Source: Burhinus oedicnemus (Eukaryota > Chordata > Aves > Charadriiformes > Burhinidae). From it: a stretch of 64,000 nucleotides of DNA. Positions 13,711-23,562 of this stretch are shown piece by piece. The DNA lies in assembly GCA_008921705.1 (NCBI GenBank), contig VFFE01007509.1, forward strand, positions 1 through 64,000, in the 5' to 3' direction. The position numbers and the translations under genes are program-made. The number at the start of each line of letters is the position of its first letter. The first letter of the stretch is position 1. The notes under the pieces were generated by a model that was not told where the DNA came from, did no database searches, and worked only from the letters and a program-made list of their open reading frames with translations.

Positions 13711-15101
13711 GTGGGTAGAACCATCTCCCCTTCCCTTCAGTGAAGGTAGAGCCGCAAGGCGCTGCCTGCACCCGTGCCAGCTCGTACCTGCATGGTACGG
13801 CAGAGCCCTCATTCCTGTTCCTGCACACTCATTCTTTCACATAGCAGAAGTGCAGCAAGCTGCAAGGTGGGAAAACAATCACGGTTTATAGTGTTTTTCT
13901 AAGTTATAGGGTCTTGGGCAACCAGGACATGGGGCTGGGAGAGCCCTTGGACAGGGCAGCTGAGCCCACGTACTTGGCTAATGAGCCTTGATCTCCTAAG
14001 TGTGTCAGAGCTGTCCCTTAGCAATGGCCCTAAAGGCAGAGGACAAAAATGGTATTAACCAAGAAGGCTGGGGAAAAAAGAACTCTTTCCCCTCAAAAAC
14101 TGCTCCTCTGATGCTTCCTGCGGTAACATCCGAGGCCATTTTGGTCCTTGTTGCAGAATCACAAACAGTCTCTGCAGGGATGGGGGATGTTTTTGCATCC
14201 CAGGGAAGGCACTGGGGAGCCAGGCTGCGCGTCCCCACATCGCCGCAGTCCTACGGCTTACCCCAGGGCAGGAACATAAAAAAGAATTTTGATTTTGCTC
14301 CTTTTCCCTCCGCTGAGTCCCTGAGCAAAGCGAAGGGCATGAAACGCAAGCAGGTTAGAGAGAATTTCGCTGGCAATATTTCATGCTTCCCCTAGTCCGT
14401 TCGTTCCTACTGAGTATTCCCAGCCTGAATATTGAGTAACCCGAGCTTCAAAACACCCATGGAGGTGATGGATTGCTGCTGAATGCAGGCTGAAGTTTTA
14501 AGCCAACAATTACTTTTCTCTAAAGACTTTTTCCCCACCAGAAACTGGGGAACAAAACACCTTTGAATTGTTTTTATGAACAATGCTGTCTTCTGCACGG
14601 TAACCGGAATCTTTAAAGGATGCTGGGTTATGAATAGCTCTCATTACTGGGGGGAAAAAATGCCCAGTGCCACGTTGGTATTTTTTTGTACCTGCGCCTA
14701 CTATATGTGCAGGGGATTAATCACCACTTTTAAGGAGGATCAGAGCTGAAATTATTAACCTCTGAGCAGAAACCTGATTTAAAAATGAAAGAGCCCACTT
14801 GGAGCCCACCTCGGAGTGCGGAGCCCTCTCCTTCCCCCTCCTCTCCTGCGGCAGGGAGGAAAGGAGCCTCCCCAGAGACAGCCGAGATGGACCTCGGCAA
14901 AATGAATGTCTCTGTAATCCCGTAAATCAAGTGGTGAGTAACTCCGGTCTGGGGGAAGGGATCGCTTATGAGTCAAGGGGTGAAATCCAGGAGAAGAGCA
15001 CGGAGGGGATGAAGATACCTCCAGGGGCAGAGTATCAGTTTGGCATTTCTGCTGTTTGTGTTTAAATTGTCGGACGTCGATTGTTGTTGCACATCACCCT
15101 C

Positions 15102-15153
15102 AAAAAAAAAAAAAACAAAAAAAACCAAAAACAAACAAACAAACAAAAAAAAA
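15102..15153. repeat. A-rich (AAAC)n low-complexity tract
   Basis: A run of 13 As followed by mixed AAAAC and CAAA units, 52 bp in all. No retroelement body is recognisable beside it. Confidence 0.85.
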
Positions 15154-16104
15154 CGAGGGGGCAAAAAATCCCCCCGACCCAATTACATTAAACACATTAA
15201 ATAAAAGGTTGGCTCTGCTTGATGGATATGAACTTCCCATGGGCAACTTTTGGGTCTCTTTGGGCGACCCCCTTGCTTGCCCGCAGCACCTTGCAGTCTT
15301 GAGAAGGTGCATTCCGTTATTACAGGCTGCGATCCAAGGAAACAAAGTGAGTCCCACAGTGCATCAGGGACAGCAATAGCAACAGATATTTTTGTATTTT
15401 GATGTTTTTAAATCAAGCTGGGGAAAGCGGCTATTCAGGCGCCGCTGTTTCACACCTGCCAAGCTCAGGGGCAAAGCTGCTGAGCTGCTTAACTTCAGTT
15501 TTCCAACAAACCACGGGTGTCCCAGGGAGGAGACAGTGACCACACACCTTGTGCCTCCAGGACAGATCAAACACAATTCCTTAGTTCAGCTTGTCCAAAG
15601 CAAAACTGAAAAAAAAAAAGGAGAGTAACAGACACACACACACAGAGCCCATTCTTGGTGGGCAGATTAAAAATTGCATGCCCATGTGTTCTCTCCTCCA
15701 ATGCCTACAGAGCATCTCCCAGCCTGACACAGCTATTTCCACCAGGCTGTGGAAATAGAGGGTTTAAAAAGCTGAATGACACACGCAGCAAGACTCGAAA
15801 TAGAAACCACATACCCTGATGCCTCAGTGACCCCCATGGAACACTCAGCATCCTTTGCATGGCCCAAAATGGTTCAACTGGTTGGTTCAAGTCATGGTCT
15901 CCTGGGGAAGCAAGGCGAGTGAGACCATCCTCTGGGTTCCTTGCCTTGAGACTCACCATCTCAGCTCATACACGGGGTCTCCTCGGACCTGTAGGAACCT
16001 CAAAGGATGGCATAAGGAAAGAAGACATGAAAGACCACTGGCTCCAAAAGGCTGACCCCAGGTAGCAGGAGGTGCAACACAGCAAGAAGCACTGCCTCTC
16101 TGGG

Positions 16105-16313
16105 GAATCACAGAATCGGAGAATCACAGGGGTTGGAAGATCACCTAGTCCAACCCCTCTGCCAGAGCGGGCTCACCTAGAACAGGTTGCACAGGACGGC
16201 GTCCAGGCGGGTTTGGAATGTCTCCAGAGTCGGAGACTCCACCACCTCTCTGGGCAGCCTCTCCCAGTGCTCTGCCACCCTCAAAGGCAAGAAGTTCCTC
16301 CTCATGTTTAGAT
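16105..16313 (-). mobile_element. CR1 LINE fragment
   Basis: About 209 bp of the CR1 3' end in reverse orientation: GAATCACAGAATC at the start (with a duplicated GAGAATCACAGG), then AGTCCAACCCCTCTGCC, GGTTTGGAATGTCTCCAGAG and CTCCACCACCTCTCTGGGC, ending at CTCATGTTTAGATCC. It shares its diagnostic sequence with the copy at 18779-19055 (same subfamily). Confidence 0.94.
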
Positions 16314-16461
16314 CCCTGAGTCACCAAGGTTTGATACACGTGGGTTTATCACGCTATTCGGTTTCTTGGTAACAGCAGACCAAGCTGCAGCGGCAGCAAT
16401 CAGCTTCGTTCCAAACCCCTGAAAGTGCCACGACGTCAGATTAAAAAGCTTCCATTTAAAG

Positions 16462-16497
16462 AAAAAAAAAAAAAAACAAAACCCACCAAAAAACAAC
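16462..16497. repeat. A-rich low-complexity tract
   Basis: Fifteen As followed by CAAAACCCACC and AAAAAACAACAA. A simple A/C-rich stretch with no flanking element identified. Confidence 0.8.
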
Positions 16498-16625
16498 AAG
16501 GCGAGACTTGACAGTGATTCATAATGACGCCGTTTTACAGGCTCCCTAATGGGTGCACTCTCCATTCAAGGAAAACCCACGGTGCATTGAGTGAATGATT
16601 TTGCTACACTCTGTGCCACAAAGGC

Positions 16626-16692
16626 AGCGCGCTCGGGTCGATAGGCAGATCCCCGAACGCGTACCGCTTACGGTAACGTTACCGGCAGCCGC
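16626..16692. other. Small CpG-dense cluster with a 14-bp palindrome
   Basis: About a dozen CpG dinucleotides in under 70 bp, in the midst of CpG-poor intergenic DNA. It includes a perfect palindrome CGGTAACGTTACCG at 16671-16684. Too short for a CpG island by usual criteria, and no promoter or transcript is recognisable. Confidence 0.6.
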
Positions 16693-18602
16693 ACATTACC
16701 CATTCCTGAGAGCCTGAAGTGGATTCACAACCATCTCTTGTTTTACTGGAGGCGATTTAATATTCTCTGGCTGTTGACACCCTGCCTCTTCCCCCCCCCC
16801 ACCTCCTCTCTTCCGCAGTTTTCCCCCCAAAACCTGCAAGAACAAATAACACGGGCACACGGTTGCTGCGGCACTCCCTCGCTGCTCCTCCGAGATGGCA
16901 AATTGGGACCAAAGAACAGGAGCTGGGAGATTTCCTTCCTATTTGGTGCTGGAGGGTATTGCCTACCAAGCCGGTGCGTTACCATCTATCCGCTCCGGCC
17001 TCAGCTCACGTGTCCCACGCTCACCATTTCTCCAGCACTTCACATTAGTCCTAATAACAGCAACAGCATCAGCTTCTAAGGCGTAAAACCACAAGTACAT
17101 CCGTGCTCTGTTCCTTTTGCCTCTTCTGTGTTCCCGGAGCTGTATCTGGATCTTGTTCGCAGGTTTCTCTCTGCAAAGCTAATTTTTTTTTTCAGGCAAA
17201 AGCAGTGATTTTCATTTGTCCGCCTGATTCTCGGAGTGGGAACCTTAAGCAAAACCAAAGAGATCTCGAGACTTCTCCCTGCCCATAAACACTCGCTTGC
17301 TATCAGTCAGACCTCACTCACCTCTGCAAATACCTCCCTTACACCATCAGGCTCCGCTATCCAAAGGCGGCTATGCTGGAATAGAAATTTCTTGTTTGCT
17401 TGTTTTTAAGAAGAGTCAGATGAGAAGACATTCGAGCTGACTTTGACCTTTTCAAAACAGCCCAAGTGTTAATGACATTAAAACTGAGAGGGGGAGGGAA
17501 AATCCTCACTATCTGACATAAGAAACAGGGGAGAGATCCATTATATTCTCATGAGCAGTCTAGCAAAACCAGTTCCTGTCCATTAACGGGTCTTCCGTAC
17601 CTCATCTCCTGGCCCTCCGCTGTACATCACCCACTAGACTCTTTGCAGAACTAAACCCCTGTACCACAACCCCATAAACCTCTGAGCAACTTTGCAAGGA
17701 GAAGATGATCCGGTTTAAGGAACGCGAGAATTTCTTGCTGTCAGGTTTTATGGAACAGCGAAGTGGACTCCGACATTTGCCAAGTCCTTTCCAGCCCTGC
17801 TCTTTCTATATAAGCAACAGATGAACCTGAAGAAGAACCTGCTTAGTTTGCAGTTTACTTGGGAATTTGATCCGCTTCTTGCGGCTCCAATGCCACCTCC
17901 CACATGAGCACTTGCAGTTCGATCAGCGCAGTCAACCCTCACTTTGGGATAACCAGGACAGCTGCTCTGCCCCCGTCCACCCGCGGGAATTGCACAGGAA
18001 GGAAGGATGGTTTTCCTGCGTAGGGTGGTCAGAAAAATAACTGGTTTCATATGACAGCTGAACAGAAAAAACTCACCTCCTGCAGCCAACTTGCACCCCA
18101 AGCTGGTGGAAATGCCTCCATTAAACCAGCCAGGCAGCCCAGGGCCAAAGGGATGTCCAGCATCTAATACAAGGAGCAGCGGAACAAGCCCCATCTCCCA
18201 AGAGCAGCAATACCATGGGGACACTCTGAAACGGTTACCCAAAAGGTGCCCCCAGCAGTCTTGACGGCATGTAAAATCTTTGCAATAAATACCGCACCAC
18301 CCGCTGGGCTATCTGCTGCCTTAGGTCCTCTCCTGATTACGGGCCAAGGACTTCTGGACGTCATCGGAAGGTGGCTCAAAAGTTTTCAGGCACGAGCCCT
18401 CTGACGAGCAGACCTTTCGGGGTTATTTTTCCTCCGAACCATCCCATTCTTAGCAATGTGTCAGATGTTACTTCCCGTACAGGAAGGAGAAGGGTTAACC
18501 CGGTGGGGGGGTTGCTGCAGCACTGCAATTCAAGGTGCTCCCTCCAGCACAATGGCTGAGTGTTCTCTTCCCAGCAGTTACTGGCTGGAGAGAGAATCAA
18601 AC

Positions 18603-18650
18603 TAATTACCTTAGTAATTACCAAACTAATTACCTCTCTAATTACCAAGC
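18603..18650. repeat. 12-bp tandem array, four TAATTACC units
   Basis: TAATTACC starts at 18603, 18615, 18627 and 18639, i.e. four times at an exact 12-bp period. The spacer tetranucleotides vary (TTAG, AAAC, TCTC, AAGC). The invariant core contains TAATTA, a generic homeodomain recognition core. It can be read as a short minisatellite or as a homotypic site cluster. Confidence 0.85.
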
Positions 18651-18778
18651 ATCTTTGTTCACATGGAGCTGACATTCTTGCAGAGGAGCCCTGGCTCAGT
18701 GCCCCATGCTCTCTGGGAACCTGCCTAGCTCTTTCACAATGATTCAAAGACCCAGGTCCTCTTCACACCTCAGTTCTC

Positions 18779-19055
18779 ACAGAATCACAGAATCCCCGGG
18801 GGTTGGCAGGGACCTCTGGAGATCATCTAGTCCAACGCTTCCTTGCCCAGAGCAGGGTCACCTAGAGCAGGTTGCACAGGACGGTGTCCAGGTGGGTTTG
18901 GAATGTCTCCAAAGTCGGAGACTCCACCACCTCTCTGGGCAGCCTGTTCCAGTGCTCTGCCACTCTCAAAGGAAAGAAGTTCCTCCTCATGTTTAGATGG
19001 AACTTCCTACGTTCAAGTTTGTGCCCACTACCTCTTGTCCTTGTTCTCCTCACAC
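18779..19055 (-). mobile_element. CR1 LINE fragment
   Basis: In reverse orientation it starts ACAGAATCACAGAATCC and continues GAGATCATCTAGTCCAACG, GGTTTGGAATGTCTCCAAAG and CTCTGGGCAGCCTGTTCC, to about CCTCTTGTCCTTG. It is the same subfamily as the copy at 16105 but extends about 60 bp further. The 5'-truncation point is approximate. Confidence 0.94.
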
Positions 19056-20911
19056 CAGGTTCATGATGTCTCCCTCTTCCTCAGGGAGGGGTAGATGTTG
19101 ATCAAGTTCCTGGCTGGTGAAGGCAAGTTTGCGTTGCAGTGACCGTTTTGCTGCCAGGCAGACTACGGAAGGGCACGGTACCTTTGCTGCACATAGTTTT
19201 CTCTGGTGGGAATATCCTCAGCACAGTGCTGTGGGATCACCACCCCACTGATGATCGAACCAGAGATGCACTTGCCTCCAGGCCCTACTTGATACTGCTG
19301 CCTCCAATGAGAACAGCAGCTGAGAGCAAACAGGAAGGTGACTTGAGATGACAGATGTTCCTCTCCAACACGGAGTTGAAAACAGCAGGGTGTTCACCCA
19401 GCAAAACCCAATGCGAACACCACTGTCAACTTACCTCCCCTCCCCAAGCTTAATCTCTCTTCGTTTTCCAGACATCTACTTGAATCTACCCTTGCTCTCT
19501 CAAAAGCCAGGGTCTGGTAGTCACTTGCCGCTCTGCTGAACTTCAGTCCAACAGTGGGTGCTTAGCCCTGAAAACAGCCCCCAGCTCTTTAAGGAAGAGT
19601 CATCGTTCATAAAGCATGAACACAAATGGTTTCATTAATGCTGGTCATGACCTCTGGATGATTTTGTATGAAGACATGTTAGCGTCTGAACACAGAAAGG
19701 ACTCTCAAGGCTGTAGGATGGATGCCCACCTTGTGCATGACCTCTCTTTCTCCTTCCACGGTTCCCTCTCTCGTGTCTTCAGCCAACTTCCAAAACACAG
19801 CGTCAGCTCAACACAATCCTTTGCAAATTCGGAAATGACCAGCTTACAAAATTCATTTCTGCAGCCACTTGCCTGCAGGTGAGAAGACACCGAAATCTAA
19901 ATCCTTATCTGATTTGGAGTGGCAACACCCACCTCTTGATCAAACAGGAGTTCCTATGGGCAGGTGAGCTGCAACGTGGTAACAACTGGCATGGGACAAA
20001 TGCCGGACGATTTCTGGGTCCTGCAAACGGGCACACCGGGCAAATGACTTTGTGCCCTTCAGTTTCCTCTGTCCCTGCTCTTTGGGAAGCAAGGCTGCCT
20101 CGCTCTGTCTTGGCGGTACCTACTGTGATGAACGGCTGGTTTTGATTAGGGATCTCTAGGTGCTCATAGAATAGAAAGATGCGTATAAAGAAAACACTAG
20201 AAATAATCGGTTTGCCTTGCCCAAACCCGATCGGCATTCGCAGCTGGAGGGAAGACCTTGCAGCAGTTTGCAGAGAAGAATATTGTCTAGAATTTCTGTT
20301 ACTTTGGAAAGGAAAACAAAAAGGATAGAAAAGGGAAAGGTTCCCCCTCCTATCGCTTCTTCAGCTTGAGAGATGACGTGTAACTCCCTCAGATGGAGTC
20401 TACCTGAATCTCCATTCGCCTCTTTCGATTCTCTCAAAAAAGGCACAGGATCTAAAAGAGAATAAAGCAGTGGCCATCTGAGTTGTAAAATTTATCCCAA
20501 CTCGTAGCCATCTCCATATTAAAGCTCATTCCAAGTATCTGCTTAAAACTGTAACGCAGGGAGATCCTAACAGGTGAAAAAAACCCCCACCAACTCTGCA
20601 AGGTTACGTGATCTGTCTCAGACACACACGACTCCTGAGGAAAGGAAGTCTAGTCTTTGAAAGAGTCTAACACTGCTAAATTACATGAGAGTAGGATAGC
20701 AGTGATTATTTTGACACCACTGAAAGACTTGTGATTTGTTCCACAGACACTGAGCAAAGAACAATGAAAAGCTTTGATTTAGCTGTTACAATACTGCTTT
20801 TCCATTTAAAACCCTAGGTAAAATTGCCCTTTAGTTATAGCTGATCACAGATTGTGAATGATCAACAAGAACATCTGAAATTATTCTCTAGCGCGGGTAG
20901 AGAGCGTCATG

Positions 20912-20974
20912 CTAACAGTTGGACTCAATGATCTTAAAGGTCTTTTCCAACCTAAATGATTCTATGATTTTATG
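20912..20974 (+). mobile_element. CR1 3' tail, very short
   Basis: Only the terminal ~63 bp of a CR1: GTTGGACTCAATGATC, AAAGGTCTTTTCCAACC and the ATTCTATGATTTTATG tail. Plus orientation, strongly 5'-truncated, with the tail octamer mutated in its last copy. Confidence 0.9.
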
Positions 20975-22852
20975 CCTTCATCTGTCATCCCTAGAGAATA
21001 TCATCTCTATCATCCCTTCTGAGATCAGGATCCATTAAGCTGAGTTCAAATTCTCAGTTTGGCAGTGAGCAATCTTAGAGAGATCTGGTTATTTCCGAGA
21101 AGGAGGGAGACCTCCCCACAGGTTTTCCATTCTAAAAAAAAGAGAGAAATGGGAAACTTCAAAGATTTTCGATTTTAAAATGCAGCTACAAGGTAAGTCT
21201 TGGCTGGAAGAACATTGTCCAGAACAGACTAGACCCAGCACTTTTTCTCCTTCCCCCTAGTATCATAAACAGTAAGCAGCAGACACACGCTCCTCTTGCT
21301 TGTGCTTCTTCAGACCCTATGAACCTTGCTTTTTTTATTATTTTCTTTTTAAAATATCACTAGTCCAGTTTCAAAACAAAAGATGGCAAATGTCTCTACT
21401 TTAGGCAGACCTACTGCTTCCTGGAGCAGAAACGTCCAACATCACCTCTCAACTCTGTTTTCAAAAGAAGCGCGTTCTGCTTGATGTCCGCACCAGCAAG
21501 CGGGGAGAAGGGAGGAACGGAGACAACTGACGAAAGGACTAGGATGCAGGTACGCAGAAGGAGGGGTGACAAAGGCAGCAGAGGCGGCAAACGGAAGCTC
21601 ACTGCAGAAACACTCAGAACTGCTGCTCTACTTTAAAGGCAAAAGTTGTCCACAATGTGGACAGTTTTAAAGTCTACACCCTGTTTGCCGCAATCAGCAT
21701 CCCCCAAGCTCGAGCAACACATGCTAGAGATGCCGCTACTGATGATACAGAAGATGTTTAAAGAACACAACATCTCAAATGAAGCCCGAAACACAGTTGG
21801 AACAAAGCAAGCAAGACTGACTCCCATTGCTCAAGGCTGTCAGGATGGGAAACCAATAAACACTTGGCAGTAACAGAGACCTTCCTTCCCGACATAGCTC
21901 TTCTCCTGATTTTACAGAATCATCTGGCCTTAAAAACGTCTGCTTTTCCTCTACGCTGCGTTCTGCTGCCAATTCTAAGTCTGGCAAGGATGGATCTGCC
22001 AACTCCTTGGCTCTCTGTTACAAAAGAGAACATTATAAAGGAGAATTTGTGAGTTAGCTAATTTGTAAACACTACAGCAAGTCACCGTGTAAACATGTTG
22101 CTTATGTCCCTATTATTTCTCTCAAGCAATTTACCTGGCACCTGATGTTGAACTCCAGGATCTTCCTCTCCTACTGCTATTACAGTTGCTTCACATGTGA
22201 AAAAGCCCAGCTTCTTTTTGTAGCATTAAAAAAAAAAATAAATCCTTAATTAAACAGTACTCACAAAGCATCTTGATAATTAGAAAAGGAGAGTCACTGG
22301 CAATATTTTGAATATAAATGAGATCCGCAGGTGCACTCGCAGTTGTACAGTAGGATGCAGTTCAAACGTAGCCAATTAGAGAAACAGAACAGGTAAATAA
22401 ATAGCAGAAGGCTCTAGACACGTTGCTCATTTGACACTGGTACTATTGTGTAAAAAACTTTTTCTAAGATTGCTTGGCAAGACGAACGCGGCAGTCGTTA
22501 CCTGAACAAAAACAATTAAAGGAAAGTGGGTACTCGCACAAAGACGGTTTGCGGTTTGGAGCACTGTATGTCCTTGCATTCATAAGTACCTACCAAGAAA
22601 GGAAACTCTGGTGGTGCATGAATCACAGCACACTCTCACGTGGGATCCTTTTAGGTTGCTGTGATGGAAAACAGTTATATGTAAGTACCGTTCCTGAAAC
22701 CAAGGTTGGTTATGCATAAAAGTCTATGCTTTAAAGCTTCAGCAATAACATCTGCTGGAAAACCATGATTGACACAGCAGAGGGAACACCATCCGCCTGT
22801 GAGAAGCGGAAAGAGAGACAGACTGAAACATCAATCTTGTGCATAAAATATA

Positions 22853-22858
22853 TTTATT
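22853..22858 (-). promoter_or_regulatory. CHCHD3: Candidate distal polyadenylation signal of CHCHD3
   Basis: Canonical AATAAA on the minus strand, within ACAATAAATATA. It is followed within about 15 nt by a CA dinucleotide and then by a T/G-rich stretch, the usual arrangement of a vertebrate poly(A) site. It is preferred over the proximal signal because of its downstream element and the UTR length it gives. Confidence 0.55.
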
Positions 22859-23433
22859 GTTGGTACAGAGCGAGGCATATTCGTCAGTACTTGATTGGAG
22901 TGAGGAGCACAACAGAATCGTTTCACGTAAATAAAGGCCATGTTACATCTCAAGTGTTGGATCATTAACATCATTCCAGCAGAAGGCCTGGAGAGAGACT
23001 TCATTTAAGTTACATAATTTGTGATATAAGTTAAAGCACAATTTACGTCATTATACAGTGTAAGGAAAACTTTAATACGAGCAACGAACACAGGCTGTAC
23101 AGTGAGGAGCAACGGCTGACCGGCTCGCAAAGTACTGCCACATCCCGGCACACCAAGTGTTACATACCCATGCCTTTGACAGTGAGAAATTTTTGAGGAG
23201 ATTCTACAATGAAATAGCAGCATTTGAAGGATATTTCCCCTTTCTGAGGTCAGTGAAAAGTTCTTTTCTTTTCCTGCCTTCAATCACCAATAAGTGGATT
23301 TTACTAAGACGGAACAGTATCTTCGGATGTATGATTTCTGATGTAATAAGATATAGGTCTTGGCTTTTCAAACGGTCACACTGATTGAGCCGTGATGGCT
23401 GCTGCTCTTGAAATGGCTCTTCCAGTTCTTCTC

Positions 23434-23439
23434 TTTATT
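23434..23439 (-). promoter_or_regulatory. CHCHD3: Candidate proximal polyadenylation signal of CHCHD3
   Basis: AATAAA on the minus strand (CCAATAAAGAG), about 100 nt after the stop codon. If used, it would give a very short 3' UTR. The downstream sequence is A/G-rich rather than G/T-rich, which argues against strong use. Confidence 0.3.
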
Positions 23440-23538
23440 GGTCTGCCCTGTAAATGGGCTGTCATATCATTCTTGGGAAAAAATGCTCTTCTGCTGAAAT
23501 TAGAGTTGATGGTCTTGTGCTTGATTTGGACAATGCCT

Positions 23539-23562
23539 TTATCCTCCTCTCCCAAGCATGCT
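23539..23562 (-). CDS. CHCHD3: CHCHD3 terminal coding segment (last 7 codons and stop)
   Basis: The last coding piece, on the minus strand. It follows a strong polypyrimidine tract ending TTTCTTAGCAG and reads AGC ATG CTT GGG AGA GGA GGA TAA, i.e. SMLGRGG then stop. The mammalian protein ends SMLEKGG (from memory), so five of seven residues match and the phase (0) follows directly from the CAG ending the previous exon. The Glu-to-Gly and Lys-to-Arg differences are unusual for such a short conserved end, though position, phase, stop and acceptor all agree. The acceptor is a NAGNAG (TAGCAG): use of the first AG would insert one extra Gln. The exon continues into a roughly 700-nt 3' UTR. Confidence 0.85.
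   Translation of the reverse strand, partial: SMLGRGG

Larger units (their letters stand above)
1..22837. other. Intergenic DNA downstream of CHCHD3
   Basis: No exon with supportable homology was recognised on either strand. The longest frames (e.g. 265 codons at 7322-8119, 180 codons at 9174-9716) lie in GC-richer stretches, overlap other frames in several phases and resemble no family I know. The stretch contains five CR1 fragments, one decayed MIR-like element, simple repeats, a CpG cluster and motif-dense patches, each listed separately. In other vertebrates the next gene on this side is PLXNA4 (established synteny), but no plexin exon is visible. Unlisted parts (about 30-1180, 1200-4440, 4580-8460, 9140-10376, 10843-13498, 13711-15100, 16700-18600, 19060-20911 and 20975-22837) look like unique non-coding sequence. 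Confidence 0.7.
22838..23538 (-). other. CHCHD3: CHCHD3 3' untranslated region (end inferred)
   Basis: Non-coding remainder of the terminal exon, after the TAA at 23539-23541. Its end is inferred from an AATAAA signal at 22853-22858 (minus strand), with a CA cleavage candidate about 15 nt further and T/G-rich sequence beyond (22800-22830). The resulting length of about 700 nt fits what I recall for mammalian CHCHD3. A second AATAAA only about 100 nt after the stop (23434-23439) could give a short UTR. No repeats are inserted in this stretch, in contrast to the flanks. Short open frames here have no recognisable product. Confidence 0.6.
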
